Assembly (NCBI RefSeq): GCF_002135295.1
Contig: NZ_NEGG01000007.1
Span: forward strand, 62,001 to 126,000
Source: Acinetobacter sp. ANC 5054
Lineage (GTDB): Bacteria; Pseudomonadota; Gammaproteobacteria; Pseudomonadales; Moraxellaceae
DNA length: 64,000 nt
Direction of reading: 5' to 3'
Shown here one piece after another: positions 1 through 9,259 of this stretch. The notes beneath the pieces were generated by a model. It was not told where the DNA came from. It searched no databases and saw only the letters and a program-made list of their open reading frames with translations. Positions within the stretch are counted from its first letter, which is position 1. Every line of letters starts with the position of its first letter. The position numbers and the translations under genes were made by a program.

Positions 1-978
1 AGCTTTACCTGCTGACTGTGAAATGTATTTACGTAAAAAACTACTGCCTGTACGAATCATCACAGGCTGACCATGCAACTGCTGTACAGTGTCCCGAATC
101 ATAGTCGAACACTTAACATCAAAAACCACTTCGGATTTTGGTTGTTGCTCAAGACAAATTTCTGCAAATAAGCACAATAATCGATCAGCAGAAACCACGT
201 CACCCTTTTCATCAAGTAAAACTAAACGATCTCCGTCCCCATCTAATGCAATTCCAATATCTACGGCTTGGCCTTTCACCGCTTGTTGTAATTTTTGTAA
301 ATGCTGAAGTTGTGATGGATCGGGGGCATGATCAGGGAAATGTCCATCTGCTTGACACCGTAGTGCAATTACCTCGCAGCCCAATTTTTTTAGGAGCAAT
401 GCTGCACAATGACCCGCAGAACCATGCATACCATCAATGGCAACTTTTAAAGGATGCTGAATTTGAATATCATCTAAAATAAATTTCTGATATTGCAAAC
501 AATATTCAGGTTTTAATTCATGCGGTTCGAGTGCCGTCATGAGATGGGTGCGTTCAACTAAATAACTTTTTTGTGCATTCACCGCAACATGTTGAATCAT
601 TTCGGGACATGGTGGCTCACCTTGTACAATCCATTTAATACCATTGTCAGATTTAGGATTGTGACTTGCCGTCACCATAATGCCATTCCCGTCAAACTGA
701 CGTGCAATAAAATACAGCATGGGGCTCGAACAACAGCCGATGATTTCTGTATGAATACCTGATTCGCAACATACCTGCTGAATAATCTTGGCATACGTTG
801 GACTGGTTAATCGCGCATCATAACCAATTACCAGTTTATTTTGGCCTGCTTCTAAATATTGTTTTACTAACCCACAAGCAATCGAATGCACCAAATCCGC
901 ATTTAAATGCGATATTTTTCCGCGAATATCATAAGCACGGAAAATGTGAATTGGAAACGTATTGAACAGTGAACCCAT
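1..978 (-). CDS. algC: Phosphomannomutase/phosphoglucomutase, 5' part (cut by window edge)
   Basis: The minus-strand frame runs open from an ATG at 978 to the window edge, giving 326 residues of a family that is usually about 460-470 long, so the C-terminal domain lies outside. It interconverts mannose-6-P and mannose-1-P (or the glucose equivalents) in the cytosol, feeding GDP-mannose, LPS and capsule precursors. The phosphoserine loop TASHNP puts the catalytic serine at residue 105. The metal loop DGDGDR is near residues 246-251 and a GMHGSAG motif lies between them. dut lies upstream on the same strand, as in dut-algC neighbourhoods of Pseudomonas, but a terminator separates them here. A broad-specificity PMM/PGM is the best call; the symbol is by analogy. 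Confidence 0.9.
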   Translation of the reverse strand, partial: MGSLFNTFPIHIFRAYDIRGKISHLNADLVHSIACGLVKQYLEAGQNKLVIGYDARLTSPTYAKIIQQVCCESGIHTEIIGCCSSPMLYFIARQFDGNGIMVTASHNPKSDNGIKWIVQGEPPCPEMIQHVAVNAQKSYLVERTHLMTALEPHELKPEYCLQYQKFILDDIQIQHPLKVAIDGMHGSAGHCAALLLKKLGCEVIALRCQADGHFPDHAPDPSQLQHLQKLQQAVKGQAVDIGIALDGDGDRLVLLDEKGDVVSADRLLCLFAEICLEQQPKSEVVFDVKCSTMIRDTVQQLHGQPVMIRTGSSFLRKYISQSAGKA

Positions 979-1516
979 AGGATATTCTTCTAATCATCTA
1001 ATGATTCATTGAATACTTGTAATTCTAAAAAGGAATGTAAAATATTCAATACAATGACAAAACCTTGAAAAAGGTATGGCTTTTTTATAACAATTTTACT
1101 TAAGAATCAATTCATAATATTTAACCAAATGATATAAAAACATTTTTTCAATGAGATTTGGCTTAATCAAAAATAATCATTTTTCTTAAAAAAATCTAAA
1201 ATTTCAGATAATAGTATTCAAATATAAAAAGATTCAAAGAGCATTAAGTCACTGCTCGAATGCTTTATCTATTTGGTTTTAATTACAATATGTACAAATA
1301 AAGTAAATTCCAGCAAGATTGCACTTCTCATACATGCAAATAAAATTTAATTCAAAAAAATGAATCCCTAATAAGCATTTCTGATGAACTAAGACGATAC
1401 ATATTTTTGTATATGTGATCTTAACAAAGAAAAAAGCCATCAATTTGATGGCTTTTTTAAGCATGTCTTAACGCAAGAGTTTAATAGCAATCAGTTCATT
1501 CATTGCTCAGCAGCAA
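979..1516. other. AT-rich intergenic region between dut and the phosphomannomutase gene
   Basis: This 538-base stretch is very AT-rich. It holds the dut terminator at its dut-proximal end and presumably the promoter of the phosphomannomutase gene. I could not fix a convincing -35/-10 pair. A 61-codon minus-strand frame (1279-1464) reads through the terminator hairpin and has a composition unlike a real protein, so I do not call it. Confidence 0.5.
1430..1458 (-). terminator. Rho-independent terminator after dut
   Basis: The stem GCCATC/GATGGC (extendable over the AA/TT) with a short A/T loop is flanked by A and T runs on both sides. On the minus strand it ends in TTTTTT about 60 bases after the dut stop. 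The flanking A run means it could also work in the other direction. Confidence 0.8.
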
Positions 1517-1969
1517 TTAGTCTTTACCTGTATGACCAAAACCACCTGCACCACGTTCAGTAGCTTCAAACTCATTAACAATATCAAACTGCGCTTGTAC
1601 AACTGGTACTAAGACATACTGAGCCAAACGCTCGCCCGGTTCTAAACTAAATGCAGTTTGACTACGGTTCCATACAGATACCATCAATTCACCTTGATAA
1701 TCTGAATCAATCAAACCCACTAAGTTACCTAATACGATGCCATGCTTATGACCAAGACCTGAACGTGGCAAGATTAAACCTGCAAAGTTGGTATCTTCGA
1801 TGTAAATCGATAAGCCTGTTTTTACCAGAACAGTTTGGCCGGGTTCAATGACTGTTGTTTCTTCTACACATGCGCGTAGATCTAGACCTGCTGAACCTGC
1901 TGTTGCATAGGTTGGCATTGGCCATTCTGAACCTAAACGTGTGTCGAGAACTTTAACTTGAACTTTCAT
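1517..1969 (-). CDS. dut: dUTP diphosphatase (dUTPase)
   Basis: Hydrolyses dUTP to dUMP and PPi, keeping uracil out of DNA and supplying dUMP for thymidylate synthesis. The 150-residue length is normal for the trimeric enzyme. Conserved motifs are visible in order: [10 protein letters not shown] near residues 24-33 (motif 1), PRSGLG in the middle (motif 2), [10 protein letters not shown] (motif 3, with the catalytic Asp), a GERLAQ segment (motif 4) and the glycine-rich C-terminal arm [11 protein letters not shown] at 138-148 (motif 5). It follows rep on the same strand by about 40 bases, so the two may be co-transcribed, and it ends at a strong terminator. Confidence 0.97.
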   Translation of the reverse strand: MKVQVKVLDTRLGSEWPMPTYATAGSAGLDLRACVEETTVIEPGQTVLVKTGLSIYIEDTNFAGLILPRSGLGHKHGIVLGNLVGLIDSDYQGELMVSVWNRSQTAFSLEPGERLAQYVLVPVVQAQFDIVNEFEATERGAGGFGHTGKD

Positions 1970-2011
1970 GGTTCATTCCTGTTTCAATAAAACGAATTTC
2001 TAAATCAATGT

Positions 2012-4051
2012 TTAACGCTTAATCAGCGCACGTAAATTTTCTAAGTAATGCTGTGCTTGCTGTTTCGGGTCGATATCACCCGCCAACTTTTTCTTGCGCC
2101 CTAACCATTCAAGTTCATCTTGAGGTAGTTCATCTAAGAAACGGCTTGGCGTCATTTGGCGCATTTGACCACCAGCTTTACGTTGCTCTGCCAAAGTCAT
2201 GGTCAAACCTTGTCGTGCACGGGTAATGCCCACGTACATCAAACGGCGTTCTTCCTCTACGGTATCTGCAGCAATTGAGTTCTTATGCGGCAGAATTTCT
2301 TCTTCCAGACCAATCAAATACACAAAAGGAAATTCCAAACCTTTTGATGCATGTAGCGTTAACAAGTTGACTTTATCGGTGTCTTCTTCTTCCTGCTGCT
2401 GCTCCAGCATATCGAGCAACACCATTTTACGAATCACGCTTTCAATGTTCTTTTCATCGACATCTTCAGCACGGTTTATCAAACTCTGAATACTGCTATA
2501 CAGCACTTCAATATTATCCAGTTTGGTTTTTTCCTGTGCCGGTGTTGCCGCTGACTCTTTCACATAGTCGATATAACCTGCTTCAATCATCATGCGACGA
2601 ATAATCGGCACTGGCTCATCGTCTTCTAACAACTCACGTGTAAAGGTTGAAATGAAGTCAGCAAACTCGGCCAATTGCGTGGTAGCTTTCTTTGGAATTG
2701 CCATACTCAAGCGTTGATCGCCTGCCGCACTGAGCAAAGATAAATTACTTTCTTGCGCAAAAAGTCCGAGTTTTTCTAAAGTCACAGGACCAATCGCACG
2801 TTTTGGCGTATTGATAATCCGTAAGAATGCACTGTCGTCTTCAGGGTTAATGATTAAGCGTAAATAGCTCATCAAATCCTTAATTTCTGCACGTGCGAAG
2901 AACGACTGACCACCCGATAATTTATACGGAATCTGCATTTGGCGGAGCTGTGTTTCCAGTGCGCGCGCTTGGAAATTACCACGGTATAGAATGGCGTAGT
3001 CTTTCCAATTTTTGCCGTTCATCAGCTTATGTGTGATCAAATCTTTCACCACGCGTTCAGATTCATCGTCATCATTACGACAGGTAATCACGCGGATCAC
3101 TTCACCATGGCCTTTATCTGACCATAATTTTTTATCAAAAATATGTGGGTTATTGCCAATAACGGTATTCGCCGCTTTTAAAATACGACTGGTCGAGCGG
3201 TAGTTTTGCTCAAGCTTAATGACTTTTAAATTACGAAAATCTTCATTCAGCAAAGCCATGTTTTCAGGTTTTGCACCACGCCATGCATAGATGGATTGGT
3301 CATCATCACCTACTGCAGTGAATTGCCCCATGACTCCAACCAACAGCTTCACTAAAATATACTGCGCTGTATTGGTATCTTGATATTCGTCCACCAATAA
3401 ATAGCGAATACGATTCTGCCAACGGTCACGAACTTCCGCATTTTCTTGTAAGAGTCGTGTCGGCATCACAATCAAGTCATCAAAATCCACTGCATTGTAT
3501 GCACGTAAGTTACGCTCATACAGTTGATACAGATGTGCAAATTGAACGTCTTCAGCCGTTTCACACGTGGTGTGCGCTTGCTCAGGTGGAATCAGATCGT
3601 TTTTCCAATCTGAAATCATTTTCATGGCTTTGGCAATGAGCTCTTTACTCTCTGCACCCGATAAATTATCGCGGTGCATCAAATCCATCAAAATACGTTT
3701 GCAATCATCTGCATCTAAAATCGAAAAGTTATTTTTCAGTGGTGTGTTTTTCAATTCCAAACGGAGCATGTTTAGCCCGAAGTTATGGAAGGTAGAAACC
3801 GACAGTCCTTTTGCCTCTTCACGGCTCATCAACTTGGTCACACGCTCTTTCATTTCACGTGCAGCTTTGTTGGTAAATGTCATCGCGGTAATACGGTGAG
3901 CAGGAATACCACAATGCTTCACCAAATATGCAATTTTACGGGTAATGACCGATGTTTTACCTGAACCTGCCCCTGCAAGTACTAACAAGGGTCCTTGAGT
4001 ATATTTCATTGCTTCAAGTTGCTTGTCGTTTAACTGACTTGCCAGTGACAT
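2012..4051 (-). CDS. rep: ATP-dependent DNA helicase Rep (UvrD/Rep family, SF1)
   Basis: A 3'-to-5' single-stranded DNA translocase and helicase that helps replication forks pass bound proteins. The Walker A motif AGAGSGKT is at residues 26-33. Motif II appears as DEYQDT, followed by GDDDQSIYAWRGA, and the C-terminal helicase motifs include LLTLHASKGLEF and the YVGITRAR segment. I chose the ATG at 4051 rather than the upstream one at 4090: GAGGAAAG stands the right distance before it, and the resulting 679 residues match Rep length. UvrD is the main alternative, but length and the start sequence favour Rep. dut follows. Confidence 0.93.
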   Translation of the reverse strand: MSLASQLNDKQLEAMKYTQGPLLVLAGAGSGKTSVITRKIAYLVKHCGIPAHRITAMTFTNKAAREMKERVTKLMSREEAKGLSVSTFHNFGLNMLRLELKNTPLKNNFSILDADDCKRILMDLMHRDNLSGAESKELIAKAMKMISDWKNDLIPPEQAHTTCETAEDVQFAHLYQLYERNLRAYNAVDFDDLIVMPTRLLQENAEVRDRWQNRIRYLLVDEYQDTNTAQYILVKLLVGVMGQFTAVGDDDQSIYAWRGAKPENMALLNEDFRNLKVIKLEQNYRSTSRILKAANTVIGNNPHIFDKKLWSDKGHGEVIRVITCRNDDDESERVVKDLITHKLMNGKNWKDYAILYRGNFQARALETQLRQMQIPYKLSGGQSFFARAEIKDLMSYLRLIINPEDDSAFLRIINTPKRAIGPVTLEKLGLFAQESNLSLLSAAGDQRLSMAIPKKATTQLAEFADFISTFTRELLEDDEPVPIIRRMMIEAGYIDYVKESAATPAQEKTKLDNIEVLYSSIQSLINRAEDVDEKNIESVIRKMVLLDMLEQQQEEEDTDKVNLLTLHASKGLEFPFVYLIGLEEEILPHKNSIAADTVEEERRLMYVGITRARQGLTMTLAEQRKAGGQMRQMTPSRFLDELPQDELEWLGRKKKLAGDIDPKQQAQHYLENLRALIKR

Positions 4052-4146
4052 AGTCTTTCCTCTTTTTAATCCGATGATGATTATAGTCATCTGAACCCAT
4101 CTTGCCTAATGCAAAATGAGTTTTATCGGTCATTAAAAATCAGCAT

Positions 4147-4174
4147 AAAAAAAGCCACCCGAAGGTGGCCTTTT
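4147..4174 (-). terminator. Terminator after the OmpA-like lipoprotein gene
   Basis: The stem GCCACC/GGTGGC (4154-4159 with 4164-4169) is closed by a CGAA loop, which is UUCG on the minus strand, a very stable tetraloop. It is followed on the minus strand by a run of seven T. It lies 16 bases past the stop of the lipoprotein gene. Confidence 0.85.
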
Positions 4175-4189
4175 AGCTACGCAACTAAA

Positions 4190-4822
4190 TTATTTAGTTT
4201 CGTAAACTGAGATTTCTACGCGACGGTTTTGTTCACGACCTGCAGCAGTAGAGTTATCCGCTACTGGAGAAGTTGAACCATAACCACGTGCAGTAATACG
4301 AGTTGAAGAAATACCTTGAGAAGAAAGGTAGTTTTTCACAGAGTTTGCACGGTTTTGAGACAATGGGTTGTTGATTGCATCAGTACCTGTGTTATCAGTA
4401 TGACCGTGTACAACGATTGCAAGTTTGTTTGCAGTACCATCTTCACGTAATACTTTAGCAACATCGTTCAACGCAGATTGGAATTGCGGTTGAATTGTAG
4501 AAGAGTTCGTAGCGAAAGTTACTGAAGGCATAACAAGGTTGATCGAACCATCTGGATTACGACCTACGTCAACACCAGTACCAGCCAATTCTTGTTTAAG
4601 ACGTTGTTCTTTCTTATCAAGAAGAAGACCAGCACCCGCGCCAACGACTGCACCAATTGCTGCAGCTTGACCCATTTTATCTTTGTCAGCATTAGAATAA
4701 GCAATACCAGCGCCTAAAAGAGCACCTAAACCAGTACCGATCGCTGCTTTGTCATATTCCATGTTTTGACAACCAGTAAGTGCCATTGCCCCAACTACTG
4801 CCGAAATTACTAGTGCACGCAT
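4190..4822 (-). CDS. OmpA-family lipoprotein with glycine-zipper segment (YiaD-like)
   Basis: A 210-residue envelope protein. The N-terminus is a lipoprotein signal with lipobox LTGC, lipidated cysteine at 18. A glycine-rich stretch follows (about 28-70, GTGLGALLGAG and GAVVGAGAGLLL), typical of glycine-zipper/YMGG proteins. The C-terminal OmpA domain (about 95-207) carries the peptidoglycan-binding pattern HGHTDNTG and LSQNRA. It probably tethers the outer membrane to peptidoglycan, as known for OmpA-domain lipoproteins. A very strong ribosome-binding site (AAGGAGG) suggests abundant expression. It stands alone with its own terminator. The exact paralogue name cannot be fixed from sequence alone. 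Confidence 0.9.
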   Translation of the reverse strand: MRALVISAVVGAMALTGCQNMEYDKAAIGTGLGALLGAGIAYSNADKDKMGQAAAIGAVVGAGAGLLLDKKEQRLKQELAGTGVDVGRNPDGSINLVMPSVTFATNSSTIQPQFQSALNDVAKVLREDGTANKLAIVVHGHTDNTGTDAINNPLSQNRANSVKNYLSSQGISSTRITARGYGSTSPVADNSTAAGREQNRRVEISVYETK

Positions 4823-5070
4823 TGCATGCCTCCTTCTTTGTGTTTTGTTGTATGGTTGAAATGATGAAGTAAAACAAATGGATGAACCATTGATTTTTTG
4901 TTAATAATAAAACGTTTAGTTACAATTTGTAATATGAATAAGAGAAATAATTGTTAATTCCATCACAATTTCTTCACAGTTCAGCAGATGCCCTTTTTTA
5001 TTTAATCAACTCGAACTATATTTGTCAGAATCAATCATTTATTTGGACAATTTCCGCTAGGGCTTTTTAT

Positions 5071-5994
5071 ATGTCATCTCAAACAAATAAGCAACCGACA
5101 CTAAAAAAAATTAGCAAAGGTCTTACAGTCGGATCAGTTATGACAGGAAGCACATTTTTTCATGGCCCACCTGTTTTAGCTTTAGGTCTCACCAAACTAT
5201 TTAAAAAATCTCGAAAAGTGGATGAAACCAACATTAAAATTACCAACAGTTGGCTCACCGTAAACAATTGGCTGATTGATCATGTATTACCAAATACCCA
5301 ATGGGAAATCAGTATTGATGATGATCTAGATCTTAATATGCAAGGTCGTTATCTCATGACCTGCAACCATCAAAGTTGGGTCGATACAACGGTAAATCAA
5401 TACTTTGGCTTAACACGTATGCCACTAACCCGTTTTTTCACGAAATGGGAACTGATCTTTATTCCATTTGTGGGACAAGCGTTTAAGATTTTAGGCTTCC
5501 CAATGATGAAACGTCATAGTAAGGAACAAATTGCCAAGAATCCTGAGCTGAAATATCGTGATATGGAAGAAGCACGAAAGTCGTGTGAACAGCTACTCAG
5601 CCAACCTTTTACTTTATTGAATTATTTAGAAGGTACACGCTTTAGCCCAGAAAAGCACGAACAGCAAAAGTCTCCATATAAACATCTACTCAAACCCAAG
5701 GCCGGTGGTTTAGCCTTGGCATTGAATATCTTGGGCGATCAAATTGACGCCCTCGTGGACATGACCATTGTTTATCCAAATGGTGCACCGGGTTATGGCG
5801 AATTTTGGTTAGGAGAAGTCCCACGTATTGCCGTTGACTTGCGTAAAATCGAAATTCCGACTTGGGTACATGGTGGAAACTATGAGGATGATCCCGAATT
5901 CCGTGAAAAATTCCAAAATTGGGTGGATGAGTTGTGGACTGAAAAAGACCAGCTTATTGACCAATTAAAAGCGAAATATACTGTCACTGAATAA
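5071..5994 (+). CDS. Lysophospholipid acyltransferase-like protein (PlsC superfamily, YihG-like)
   Basis: Probable membrane-associated 1-acylglycerol-3-phosphate acyltransferase. The HX4D catalytic motif NHQSWVD puts His at 100 and Asp at 105, and the substrate motif EGTRF lies further on, followed by a KPKAGG segment as in E. coli YihG. Length is 307 residues with the ATG at 5071. The frame extends 40 codons upstream, but that stretch is not PlsC-like and the internal ATG gives the family's normal length. The next gene starts 17 bases later, so the two probably form an operon. It is not the essential PlsC itself but one of the auxiliary acyltransferases. Confidence 0.85.
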   Translation: MSSQTNKQPTLKKISKGLTVGSVMTGSTFFHGPPVLALGLTKLFKKSRKVDETNIKITNSWLTVNNWLIDHVLPNTQWEISIDDDLDLNMQGRYLMTCNHQSWVDTTVNQYFGLTRMPLTRFFTKWELIFIPFVGQAFKILGFPMMKRHSKEQIAKNPELKYRDMEEARKSCEQLLSQPFTLLNYLEGTRFSPEKHEQQKSPYKHLLKPKAGGLALALNILGDQIDALVDMTIVYPNGAPGYGEFWLGEVPRIAVDLRKIEIPTWVHGGNYEDDPEFREKFQNWVDELWTEKDQLIDQLKAKYTVTE

Positions 5995-6010
5995 TTGAGA
6001 AGCATTTTAT

Positions 6011-7075
6011 ATGACGCAGAACTCTGAGCCACAAAACAAGAAATCTAAATATCAGCACCTTAACCCAAACAGTTGGTCATTTAAGCTGTTTTTGGTGTAT
6101 GACATTTTCATGGTGTTTATTATTGTTTTTAACCTGTTCTGCCTCTGTATGAACTTCTTTTTAATGAGCAATTTGGGCAGTTGGTTCTTTAATAGTATTC
6201 ATCTGTCCGACGTTTTAAGCTTCTATCGTGAGCAGTTACATCCGTGGGTGATTACAACTGAAGCTTGGTTCATTATCTTCTTAATTGTTGAGTTGCTCGT
6301 TCGCTGGGCAATTGCGATTATCAATAAACATCATCAACGCTGGTTTTTCTTTCCATTCATTCATTGGTATGAAATTTTAGCGATTATCCCTATTCTACGT
6401 TTTCTACGCTTATTTCGTGCAGGCATTATTGCTTATCGACTCTATGAAATGGGCTATCAAATCGTACCTTCTGCATGGCAGAAAAAGGCCTTATTCTACT
6501 ATCGAGTCGTAATGGAAGAACTGTCAGATCGTGTTGTGCTTACTGTGTTAGATGGTGTTAAGCATGAGCTTAATACCAGTACAACCCATAAAGACCTGAT
6601 CAGTAATCTTGTGCAGCATCACCGTGAGATGTTTACCCAAGTTTTAGCTGAGATTTTGCAGGAAAATTTAAGCAAAGAATTACGCGCAGATCGGGAAATG
6701 ATTGCGAAAAATGTCGGTAAAATCGTCAGCCAAGCTGTTGAGGATACGCCTGAATTGACGCAGCTTCTTAGATTGGTTCCAATTGTGGGTAGCCGCATTG
6801 AACAGCAAATTCAAAGCATTGGTCAGCGCCTAGGGGAAAATATTACCCAAGGTTTAATTTCGCCTTTGGCCTACCCCTCTACATCAGAACCCAATAAACC
6901 GAATCTATATTTGGATATTTCAAGTCGAATTAGTCGCATAGAAATTGAAAATAATGCCCATTTAGATGCTTTGGTGAGTTCAGCGGTTTCTGAAAGTTTG
7001 GAAGCGATTCGTAAACAAGTGAAAGTAAAACAATGGCAACAAATTTTGCAGGAACGTGATCAAGCTACAGAATAA
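6011..7075 (+). CDS. Membrane protein resembling a voltage-sensor domain, no pore domain
   Basis: 354 residues; I do not recognise it as a named gene. Hydrophobic segments lie near 25-51, 78-104 and 112-129. The second contains VELLVRW, which resembles the conserved E...R of S2 in voltage-gated cation channels. The third runs directly into an S4-like helix in which arginines 130, 133 and 136 fall on every third position, with another at 143. After about residue 155 the protein becomes soluble and helical, with no further membrane segments and no K+ filter (no GYG). So only a sensor-like module is visible, plus a long cytosolic tail. It follows an acyltransferase gene by 17 bases. Function unknown; the channel resemblance is inference from pattern. 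Confidence 0.75.
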   Translation: MTQNSEPQNKKSKYQHLNPNSWSFKLFLVYDIFMVFIIVFNLFCLCMNFFLMSNLGSWFFNSIHLSDVLSFYREQLHPWVITTEAWFIIFLIVELLVRWAIAIINKHHQRWFFFPFIHWYEILAIIPILRFLRLFRAGIIAYRLYEMGYQIVPSAWQKKALFYYRVVMEELSDRVVLTVLDGVKHELNTSTTHKDLISNLVQHHREMFTQVLAEILQENLSKELRADREMIAKNVGKIVSQAVEDTPELTQLLRLVPIVGSRIEQQIQSIGQRLGENITQGLISPLAYPSTSEPNKPNLYLDISSRISRIEIENNAHLDALVSSAVSESLEAIRKQVKVKQWQQILQERDQATE

Positions 7076-7200
7076 ACATTCAGTCAAAAATAATTGCGCA
7101 CATCGCTAGTGTATTGGCTGAAATTGTTCTAGGATTTGCTCTATTTACAACATAACTACTTCGGCACAAAAGTAATAGTTAGAAGTCTCAAGGATTCAAT

Positions 7201-7920
7201 ATGGCTGATATACGGATAAAAGGCAAAATGGTCAATGCGATACGCATTCACCTCGATACCAATGATCATGATGCGATCCGCCAGCAACTTACTCCAATGT
7301 TCCAAAAGGCTTTCCCGCCAGGCACGTTAGCCGTAATTGAAAGTACGGTTGACCAAGAACTTATTGCGTTAATTCAACTCTTAATTAGTTTGGAAATCCA
7401 GCCCATTGGTGTGACTGAAGGGCCTTTATCCGATCAAGCTCGTGCGATTCAATTTCCGGTAGTTCCTGCGGATCGAAATTTGCAACAAGTTAAACCGACA
7501 CGTGAACAAGTGGTTGAAGCGCCTGTTGCAACTGAGCAAAGCACCGAAGATAAAGTAGCACCACTAGAGCCTGCAACGGTTCGTCATGCAACCTCATATC
7601 ACAATGAAATTCTTCGCACGGGTCAATGTATCGTACAAGATCATGGCGATATTATTATTAATGCTGGCATCAACAGTGGTTCAGAAGCAATTGCTTCAGG
7701 AAATATACATATTTATGGCAGTGCTCGTGGTAGAGTCATTGCCGGAGCCGGTGGGAACAATGCTGCACGCATTTTTTGTCACTCATTAGAAGCTGAATTG
7801 GTTTCTATTTCAGGGACTTACTGTGTAGCAGATGACATTCCACCTCATGTGGTCAAACAGCCAGTACATATTTATTTAAATGACCAGCAAGAGCTAGTGT
7901 TTGAAGCTCTGCAATTTTAA
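7201..7920 (+). CDS. minC: Septum site-determining protein MinC
   Basis: Inhibits FtsZ polymerisation away from midcell when recruited to the membrane by MinD. The 239 residues show an N-terminal FtsZ-binding domain, a linker rich in E, T and P near 100-125, and a C-terminal beta-helix domain (about 135-239). That domain carries the family signature seen as [20 protein letters not shown] and AGAGGN. An AAGGATT ribosome-binding site precedes the ATG. It begins the minCDE cluster; minD starts 65 bases later after a small CCCCT/AGGGG hairpin. Confidence 0.95.
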   Translation: MADIRIKGKMVNAIRIHLDTNDHDAIRQQLTPMFQKAFPPGTLAVIESTVDQELIALIQLLISLEIQPIGVTEGPLSDQARAIQFPVVPADRNLQQVKPTREQVVEAPVATEQSTEDKVAPLEPATVRHATSYHNEILRTGQCIVQDHGDIIINAGINSGSEAIASGNIHIYGSARGRVIAGAGGNNAARIFCHSLEAELVSISGTYCVADDIPPHVVKQPVHIYLNDQQELVFEALQF

Positions 7921-7985
7921 TGTATAAATAATCACCAAACCCCTATTCAAAAAAGGGGATTTAAACCATAACAGGAGTGGATTCG

Positions 7986-8798
7986 GTGGCGAAAATTGTT
8001 GTCGTAACATCAGGTAAAGGTGGCGTAGGTAAAACAACTACAAGCGCATCTTTTGCAACAGGTCTTGCCCTACGTGGCCACAAAACTGTTGTCATCGACT
8101 TTGATGTGGGTTTACGTAACCTTGACTTGATCATGGGCTGTGAACGCCGCGTTGTATATGACTTTGTAAATGTATTAAATAACGAAGCTCGATTACAGCA
8201 AGCGCTTATTCGCGATAAAGACATTGAAAATCTTTACATTTTACCTGCATCACAAACGCGCGATAAAGACGCGTTAACAGATGAAGGTGTTGCGCGTGTC
8301 ATGGACGAACTTTCACAAGAATTCGATTACATCATCTGTGACTCACCTGCGGGGATCGAACGCGGTGCGATTTTAGCAATGTATCATGCAGATGAAGCGA
8401 TTATTGTGACTAACCCTGAAATTTCTTCAGTACGTGACTCTGACCGTATCATTGGTATGCTAGATAGCAAAACCAAGAAAGTTGAACAAAACGAAGGTCG
8501 TATCCGTAAACATTTGTGTATTACACGCTTCAATCCAGAACGTGCTGATAAGCAAGAAATGTTGACGATTGATGACATTTCAAAAGATATTTTACGCGTA
8601 CCAACACTTGGTGTAATTCCTGAATGTAAGAGCGTGCTTCAAGCATCAAACGAAGGTAAACCTGTTATTCTATTTACAGAAGAAGCAGCAGGCCAAGCTT
8701 ATGATGACTTAGTGGCTCGCTTCTTAGGTGAAGAACGCCCTTACCGTCACATTACGGTAAAACCTAAAGGCTGGTTAGCACGTCTATTTGGAGCGTAA
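7986..8798 (+). CDS. minD: Septum site-determining protein MinD, membrane ATPase
   Basis: ATP-dependent membrane switch that recruits MinC and oscillates with MinE to place the division septum. The deviant Walker A GKGGVGKT spans residues 10-17, with the signature Lys at 11 and Lys at 16. The C-terminus ends in the amphipathic membrane-targeting helix KGWLARLFGA. I place the start at the GTG at 7986, because AGGAG at 7973-7977 is 8 bases upstream and the product is then 270 residues, the usual length. An in-frame GTG at 7977 overlaps that ribosome-binding site and is less likely. minE follows after 2 bases. Confidence 0.97.
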   Translation: MAKIVVVTSGKGGVGKTTTSASFATGLALRGHKTVVIDFDVGLRNLDLIMGCERRVVYDFVNVLNNEARLQQALIRDKDIENLYILPASQTRDKDALTDEGVARVMDELSQEFDYIICDSPAGIERGAILAMYHADEAIIVTNPEISSVRDSDRIIGMLDSKTKKVEQNEGRIRKHLCITRFNPERADKQEMLTIDDISKDILRVPTLGVIPECKSVLQASNEGKPVILFTEEAAGQAYDDLVARFLGEERPYRHITVKPKGWLARLFGA

Positions 8799-8800
8799 TC

Positions 8801-9073
8801 ATGGCAGGATTCTGGAGTAAACTTTTTAGCAACGACGAAAAACCATCGAGTGCACAAACTGCAAAAGATCGTTTAAAAGTAATCGTGGCTTCTGAAAATG
8901 GCTTGGGTAAACGCTTAAGCCAGGACAAAATTGACATGATGAAAAAAGAAATCATGCAGGTTGTTAACCGCTATGTTCGTGGTGTAGATGAACAACATAT
9001 TCAAATGTCTGTTCGTTCAGAAGCAAATATTGAAATGCTTGAAATGAATATCAATTTGCCTGAAGAACGTTAA
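8801..9073 (+). CDS. minE: Cell division topological specificity factor MinE
   Basis: Stimulates MinD ATPase and drives Min oscillation. 90 residues, normal length. The N-terminal membrane-binding and MinD-interacting region (AKDRLKVIVAS) is followed by the dimerisation domain with VNRYV and the C-terminal beta strands. It starts 2 bases after the minD stop, so it is translationally linked to it. No ordinary terminator follows; instead a large folded element begins about 35 bases downstream. Confidence 0.97.
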   Translation: MAGFWSKLFSNDEKPSSAQTAKDRLKVIVASENGLGKRLSQDKIDMMKKEIMQVVNRYVRGVDEQHIQMSVRSEANIEMLEMNINLPEER

Positions 9074-9108
9074 TCTGAATTCTGATTAGTCAAGCAAATT
9101 GAATCAAG

Positions 9109-9226
9109 GCAAAATGTGAGAGTGGCAGAAATAGGATATTAGCTATATTCCGCCCACTTGAAGCACAGCTTCAAGTCTTGCGACTAGGCAAAGCACTGCT
9201 TTGCTCATCTAGTCTCATATTTTGTC
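9109..9226 (+). repeat. Branched inverted-repeat element downstream of minE (four-way-junction fold)
   Basis: The ends pair (9109-9121 with 9213-9225), and both mismatches are G-U compatible on the plus strand, which hints at an RNA fold. Inside are three arms. The first spans 9121-9158 with GTGG/CCAC ends and a bulged inner stem. The second is CTTGAAGC-ACA-GCTTCAAG (9157-9175). The third is GACTAG plus GCAAAGC, loop ACT, GCTTTGC and CTAGTC (9182-9214). A T run follows at 9226-9233. It may terminate minCDE transcripts, be a dispersed intergenic repeat, or encode a small RNA. No second copy is obvious in this window. Confidence 0.6.
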
Positions 9227-9259
9227 TTTTTTTATGTATATACCAGCAAGGAGATTGCG

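Noticed and set aside
89..762. Plus-strand ORFs opposite the phosphomannomutase gene
   Set aside because: They lie in other frames of a gene with clear catalytic motifs on the minus strand.
1279..1464. 61-codon minus-strand ORF in the dut-phosphomannomutase gap
   Set aside because: It reads through the dut terminator hairpin and has an odd Cys/Phe/Ile-rich composition in very AT-rich DNA.
9071..9088. Near-palindrome TAATC...GATTA directly at the minE stop as a terminator
   Set aside because: The stem is short with a central mismatch and no T run follows; the larger folded element is a better candidate.
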